A DNA stretch of 64,000 nt from the NCBI RefSeq assembly GCF_026626705.1, contig NZ_JAPNKC010000001.1:4650001-4714000 (forward strand), in the 5' to 3' direction. This document shows, piece after piece, positions 60,376 to 64,000 of this stretch (its first letter is position 1; every line of letters begins with the position of its first letter). The DNA is from Pyxidicoccus sp. MSG2 (GTDB lineage Bacteria > Myxococcota > Myxococcia > Myxococcales > Myxococcaceae). The position numbers and the translations under genes are program-made. The notes beneath the pieces were generated by a model that saw only the letters and a list, made by a program, of their open reading frames with translations, made no database searches and was not told where the DNA came from.

Positions 60376-63096
60376 ATGACCAGGTCGGCGGTATCCAGAT
60401 GGGGTGAGCCGTGGCAGTACGGGGCGCAGGCGCCAGAGGTGGAGGAGCGGCTGGCGCTGCTGGCCGAGGCCTCACGGGTGCTGGCCGACGTCAGCCTGGA
60501 ACCCCCGGCCGTCATGGAGCGGCTGTGCGAGCTGGTGGTGCCCCTGCTCGGCGCCGCGTGCGCGCTGCGGCTGACGTCCGAGGACGGCCGGTGGCTGCGC
60601 ACGGTGGCCTCCGCCTCCGCCTCGCCGGAGACGCGGCCCCTCTTCCAGTCCCTCATCGCCCCGGTGCTGCGCGCGGACGAGGGCCCCTCCGCCGAAGTCC
60701 TGCGCTCGGGCCAGCCCCTGTGGGTGCCGCGCCAGGAGGTGGAGGAATTGCGCCGCCTGGTGCCCCCGCAGCACCACGGCCTGCTGGACCGGCTTCCCTT
60801 CACCCGCTCACTGGTGCTGCCCCTGCGCACGCGGGGACGGGGGCTGGGGACGCTCACCGTGTGGCGGGAGCCGGCGGCGGCGCCCTTCGAAGCGGGAGAG
60901 CAGCTGCTCCTCCAGGAGCTGGCGGACCGGGCCGCTCAGGCGCTGGACGTGGCGCGTGCGTACGCGGCGGAGCGGCGGGCCCGGCAGGCGGCGGAGGTGG
61001 CCGCGGGCCGGCTGGCGCGCTTGCAGCGGGTGACGGCGGAGCTGTCCCAGGTGCTCACCGCGCCGCGCGTGGCGGAAGTGGTCGTGGACCAGGGCGTGGA
61101 GGCGGTGGGCGCGCGCGGCGGCGGCTTCTGGCTGGTGGAGCCTGGAGACGGACAGGCCCGGCTGCTGCGCTGCACGGGTGAGGACTCACGCATGCTGACC
61201 GGCGTCTTCGGCGTGGTGCCGCTGGAGCACGCCTCGCCCATCACCGAGTCCATCCGCGACGCGCGCCCGGTGTGGCTGGAGACGCCGGATGCGCTGGCCC
61301 TGCGCTTCCCGGAGCTGGCCGAGCGCTGCCGGCGGGCCCAGGGCAGTCCGGCGCCCTCGTCGGTGTGCCTGCCGCTGTTGGTGGACGGGCGCGCGCTGGG
61401 GACGCTGCTGTTCACCTTCTCCGAGCCGCACGCCTTCGACGACGACGAGCGCGCCTTCCTGGAGCTGCTCGCGCACCACGCCGCGCAGGCGCTGGCACGG
61501 GCCCGGCTGCTGGAGCAGGAGCAGCGCGCGAGGGCGGCGCTGCGCGAGGCTCACCAGACGCTGGCCGCCATCATCCAGGCGTCGCCCGCGGCCATCCTGC
61601 TGCTGGACATGGACGGCACGGTGCGGCTGTGGAACCCCGCCGCGGAGCGCATGTTCGGGTGGACGGCGGACGAGGCGCTCGGCCAGGCGCTCCCGGTGGT
61701 GTCCGCATCGCGGCACGAGGAGTTCCGCCACCACCTGGAGGGCGTGGCTCAGGGCCGGGTGCTGGCGGGCGTGGAGACAGAGGGGCAACACCGGGACGGC
61801 ACGCCCATCCAGGTAGCGCTGTGGACGGCGCGGGTGTGCCCGCCGGGCGGGCCCGTGCAGTGCCTGGGCATCCTGGTGGACATCACCGGGCGCCGGCGCA
61901 GCGAGGACGCCCAGCGCTTCCTCGCGGGAGCCGGCGGGGTGCTCGCCGCGAGCCTGGAGCAGGAAGAGACGCTGGAGCGCGTGGCGCACCTGGCGGTGCC
62001 CGCGTATGCGGAGGCGTGTGGCGTCTTCCTCGCGGACGAGGCGGGCGAGGCGCGCTGCGTGGCCACGGCGTGCGCGGGAAGCAGCGCACCGGGGAGTACC
62101 CAGGCGCAAGCCCTGGAAGCAGCGGCGCAAGCCGTCCCGGCGCCAGGCCTCGAGGTGGTGTCGCGAGCCATGGCCTCCGGCGAGCCGGCGCTGCACCCGG
62201 GGCTGGAGCTGGACGCGTCCGGGGATGCGCGTGCCTGGCTGTGCGTGCCGTTGCAGGTCCGCGGGCAGACGCTGGGGGCGCTGACGTTCGTCACTTCACG
62301 GCGGCCCTATGACGCGAGGGATTTGGAGCTGGCGCAGGAGCTCTCCCGCCGGGCGGCCCTCGCCATCGACAATGCCCGGCTCTACCGCGAGGCACGTCAG
62401 GCCATCCGCCTGCGCGAGGAGTTCCTCTCCATCGCCAGCCACGAGCTGAAGACGCCCATCAGCGCGCTCCAGCTTCAGGTGCAGAACCTCGAGGCCGCGT
62501 TGAAGCGCTCGCCCTCGGGGATTCCGCCGGACCGCCTGCGCCGGGGCCTGGAGGCCGTCGGCCGCCAGCTCAAGCGACAGACGCAGCTCGTCAACGAGCT
62601 GCTGGACGTGTCCCGCATCAGCGCGGGACGGCTGGAGCTGAGCCTGGAGCCGCTGGACCTGGGCGCGCTGGTGCGCGAGGTGGCCGAGCGCTTCGAGCCC
62701 GAGCTGGCGCGCACCGGCACTCCGCTGGAGCTGGTGCTGGCACCGGACGCCGTCGGACAGTGGGACCGGCTGCGGCTGGACCAGGTGCTCACCAACCTCC
62801 TGTCCAACGCGGTGAAGTACGGCCGGAGCCAGCCCGTGCGCATGGAGCTGACGGCCACCGACGAGCGCGTGCGCCTGGACGTGCGCGACGGGGGCATCGG
62901 CATCGGCGCGGAGCACCTGTCACGCCTCTTCCACCGCTTCGAGCGAGCCGTATCCGAGCGCAACTACGGCGGCTTCGGGCTGGGACTCTGGATTGCGCGG
63001 CAGATGGTGGAGGCCATGGGTGGCCACATCGCCGTGTGCAGCCATCTGGGCGTGGGCTCCACCTTCACCGTGGAGCTGCCCCGGGCCGCGGGGTGA
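60376..63096 (+). CDS. Soluble sensor histidine kinase, GAF-GAF-PAS-GAF
   Basis: A 906-aa kinase without membrane segments. The order is GAF 1 (about 20-190), GAF 2 (about 215-380), PAS (about 390-510; IIQASPAAILLLDMDGTVRLWN), GAF 3 (about 520-670; LGALTFVTSRRPYD), HisKA with SHELKTP (His689) and HATPase (NLLSNAVKYG, DGGIGI, GFGLGLW). It is related in architecture to the kinase at 9636-12227. ATG 60376 follows GGACGGGGG; ATG 60349 is an alternative. Signal and partner unknown. Confidence 0.92.
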   Translation: MTRSAVSRWGEPWQYGAQAPEVEERLALLAEASRVLADVSLEPPAVMERLCELVVPLLGAACALRLTSEDGRWLRTVASASASPETRPLFQSLIAPVLRADEGPSAEVLRSGQPLWVPRQEVEELRRLVPPQHHGLLDRLPFTRSLVLPLRTRGRGLGTLTVWREPAAAPFEAGEQLLLQELADRAAQALDVARAYAAERRARQAAEVAAGRLARLQRVTAELSQVLTAPRVAEVVVDQGVEAVGARGGGFWLVEPGDGQARLLRCTGEDSRMLTGVFGVVPLEHASPITESIRDARPVWLETPDALALRFPELAERCRRAQGSPAPSSVCLPLLVDGRALGTLLFTFSEPHAFDDDERAFLELLAHHAAQALARARLLEQEQRARAALREAHQTLAAIIQASPAAILLLDMDGTVRLWNPAAERMFGWTADEALGQALPVVSASRHEEFRHHLEGVAQGRVLAGVETEGQHRDGTPIQVALWTARVCPPGGPVQCLGILVDITGRRRSEDAQRFLAGAGGVLAASLEQEETLERVAHLAVPAYAEACGVFLADEAGEARCVATACAGSSAPGSTQAQALEAAAQAVPAPGLEVVSRAMASGEPALHPGLELDASGDARAWLCVPLQVRGQTLGALTFVTSRRPYDARDLELAQELSRRAALAIDNARLYREARQAIRLREEFLSIASHELKTPISALQLQVQNLEAALKRSPSGIPPDRLRRGLEAVGRQLKRQTQLVNELLDVSRISAGRLELSLEPLDLGALVREVAERFEPELARTGTPLELVLAPDAVGQWDRLRLDQVLTNLLSNAVKYGRSQPVRMELTATDERVRLDVRDGGIGIGAEHLSRLFHRFERAVSERNYGGFGLGLWIARQMVEAMGGHIAVCSHLGVGSTFTVELPRAAG

Positions 63097-63120
63097 GGGG
63101 CGCTCTCACGCCCCCCATCC

Positions 63121-63250
63121 GAAGCCCCGTGCGCGTTGCGCACTCCGAAGCCCCGTGCGCATTGCGCACTCCGGAGCCCCGTGCGCATTGCGCACTCCGG
63201 AGCCCCGTGCGCGTTGCGCACTCCGGAGCCCCGTGCGCGTTGCGCACTCC
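63121..63250. repeat. Five tandem 26-bp units, each with a GTGCGC/GCGCAC palindrome
   Basis: Units start at 63121, 63147, 63173, 63199 and 63225, with a partial sixth at 63251. Each holds GTGCGC-(A/G)TT-GCGCAC, a perfect 6-3-6 dyad, flanked by GAGCCCC and ACTCC. Units differ at two positions only. The array fills the gap between convergent genes (kinase stop 63096, exported-protein stop 63268). It is not a CRISPR array, because it has no variable spacers. Confidence 0.95.
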
Positions 63251-63267
63251 GGAGCCCCGCCCCTGGC

Positions 63268-63813
63268 TCACAGCGCCAGGAGCAGGATGGCGGCCTTCTC
63301 CTCGGGGGAGGCGGCCATGAACTCGTCCGGCAGCCAGACTTCGGACGGCGGCGTGGAGGCAACGTCGCAGCTGCGCCTGCCCACGTAGAAGCGGCCATCA
63401 TCCTGCGCCTTCAGCCGGTAGGTGCAGTCACGGACGTAGACCTTCATCTCGCTGGGGCTCAGCTTCAGGTCCACCGGGCGCCCGCCGAAGCCGCCCTTGG
63501 CGACAATCGCGTCGCCCTCCTTCGCCACCTTCAGGTTCACCGTGGCGCCGGCCAGCACGCCCTTCACCTCGCCCGGCTTCACCTCCAGGGTGACGGTGCC
63601 CAGGTACGTGCGGCCCCGCAGCTCACCGGGGGCGCGCGTGAGCTGGAAGTCCATCCCCGTCACCTCTCCCGGCGTCATCACCAGGTTGAACTGCTCACGG
63701 GCAATCCGCAGGTTGATGGCGTCCTGTCTGGGCGCCGACACCGCGACCCCCGCCCCCAGCAGCATCCCCACCACCCATACACCCCGGCGCAGCGGCATCA
63801 GAAAGCGCTTCAT
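63268..63813 (-). CDS. Exported hypothetical protein, 181 aa
   Basis: A signal or anchor helix (VWVVGMLLGAGVAVSA) follows a basic N-terminus. The mature part is a beta-rich domain with repeated G-x-V patterns (LGTVTLEVKPGEVKGVLAG) and two Cys. No family recognised. Start 63813 follows GGGAGGATTCC. The last codons run toward the palindromic array. It is probably periplasmic. Confidence 0.78.
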   Translation of the reverse strand: MKRFLMPLRRGVWVVGMLLGAGVAVSAPRQDAINLRIAREQFNLVMTPGEVTGMDFQLTRAPGELRGRTYLGTVTLEVKPGEVKGVLAGATVNLKVAKEGDAIVAKGGFGGRPVDLKLSPSEMKVYVRDCTYRLKAQDDGRFYVGRRSCDVASTPPSEVWLPDEFMAASPEEKAAILLLAL

Positions 63814-64000
63814 ACGGAATCCTCCCTCTCCCAGGCTTTGCTCCGAGAGTCTTAACGCCCGTCCGCACATCACATACCGGCCCGGCCTCCACCTCGCGCC
63901 AACCCCCGGGAATCACACCTGGAACCTGCGCACGGCCCCGGCTCCACCTCGCGGCCCGCCTGCCCGCCCGTCCGCTCGCCAGCCCCGCCCCGGGGGCGGG

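Noticed and set aside
63121..63250. CRISPR array
   Set aside because: Units are contiguous with no unique spacers, and no cas gene is present.

Overview
The window is high-GC, gene-dense bacterial DNA that looks like a Myxococcus, Corallococcus or Pyxidicoccus type myxobacterium. The grounds are: a Myxococcus-type paralogous-family protein (TIGR02265/DUF2378-like), an FHA-containing sigma-54 activator, a large set of multi-sensor histidine kinases, tandem lspA genes beside lgt, many short lipoproteins, and GTG starts. The genus assignment is inference; no rRNA or housekeeping phylogeny was possible.

Layout. 1-7.6 kb: the 3' part of a non-ribosomal peptide synthetase (PCP-A-PCP-C-[A remnant]-C-A-PCP-TE) that ends inside an antisense tRNA-Ala gene. 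7.56-8.0 kb: three reverse-strand tRNA or tRNA-like genes and a 36-codon gene with its own ribosome site and terminator. 8.2-15.8 kb: lipoprotein, hybrid-like histidine kinase, MgtE magnesium channel, and a coupled Cys-rich/TPR lipoprotein pair. 16-22.6 kb: NADAR and SDR enzymes, rhomboid protease, lipoprotein hydrolase, a LytS/LytR-type two-component pair, and a coiled-coil lipoprotein. 22.8-27.2 kb, reverse strand: two lspA paralogues, lgt, a Pro-rich repeat protein and KDO-8-P phosphatase. 27.3-33.9 kb: accessory genes (repeat-bearing EEP lipoprotein, Mut7-C RNase, RHH/GNAT toxin-antitoxin pair, kelch lipoprotein). 34-43.3 kb, reverse strand: ileS, two exported proteins, an orphan TadE/TadG/TadE-like trio, and an FHA sigma-54 activator. 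43.3-53.2 kb: RimK, DsbA-like protein, zinc-ribbon membrane protein, Gly/Asn/Ser-rich lipoprotein, histidine kinase, and TolB-like propeller lipoprotein. 53.2-58.2 kb: a multi-domain cell-wall hydrolase, metallophosphoesterase, the DUF2378-like protein, a double-hotdog protein, and an atypical tRNA-Trp. 58.2-64 kb: Kup potassium transporter, GAF/PAS histidine kinase, a five-copy 26-bp palindromic tandem array, and an exported protein.

How they work together. The clearest functional theme is the cell envelope. Lgt and two signal peptidases II mature lipoproteins, and about ten lipoproteins are encoded nearby. KdsC serves LPS synthesis, the amidase cuts peptidoglycan, and Tad-like minor pilins point to surface structures. 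Signalling is the second theme: four sensor kinases, one LytTR regulator and one enhancer-binding protein.

The most unusual items are the NRPS with an in-frame deleted module and two near-identical adenylation domains ending in a tRNA, the palindromic tandem array at 63.1-63.25 kb, the small peptide gene at 7.9-8.0 kb, the TA pair with an operator over its -10 box, and the tad-like trio preceded by two strong dyads.
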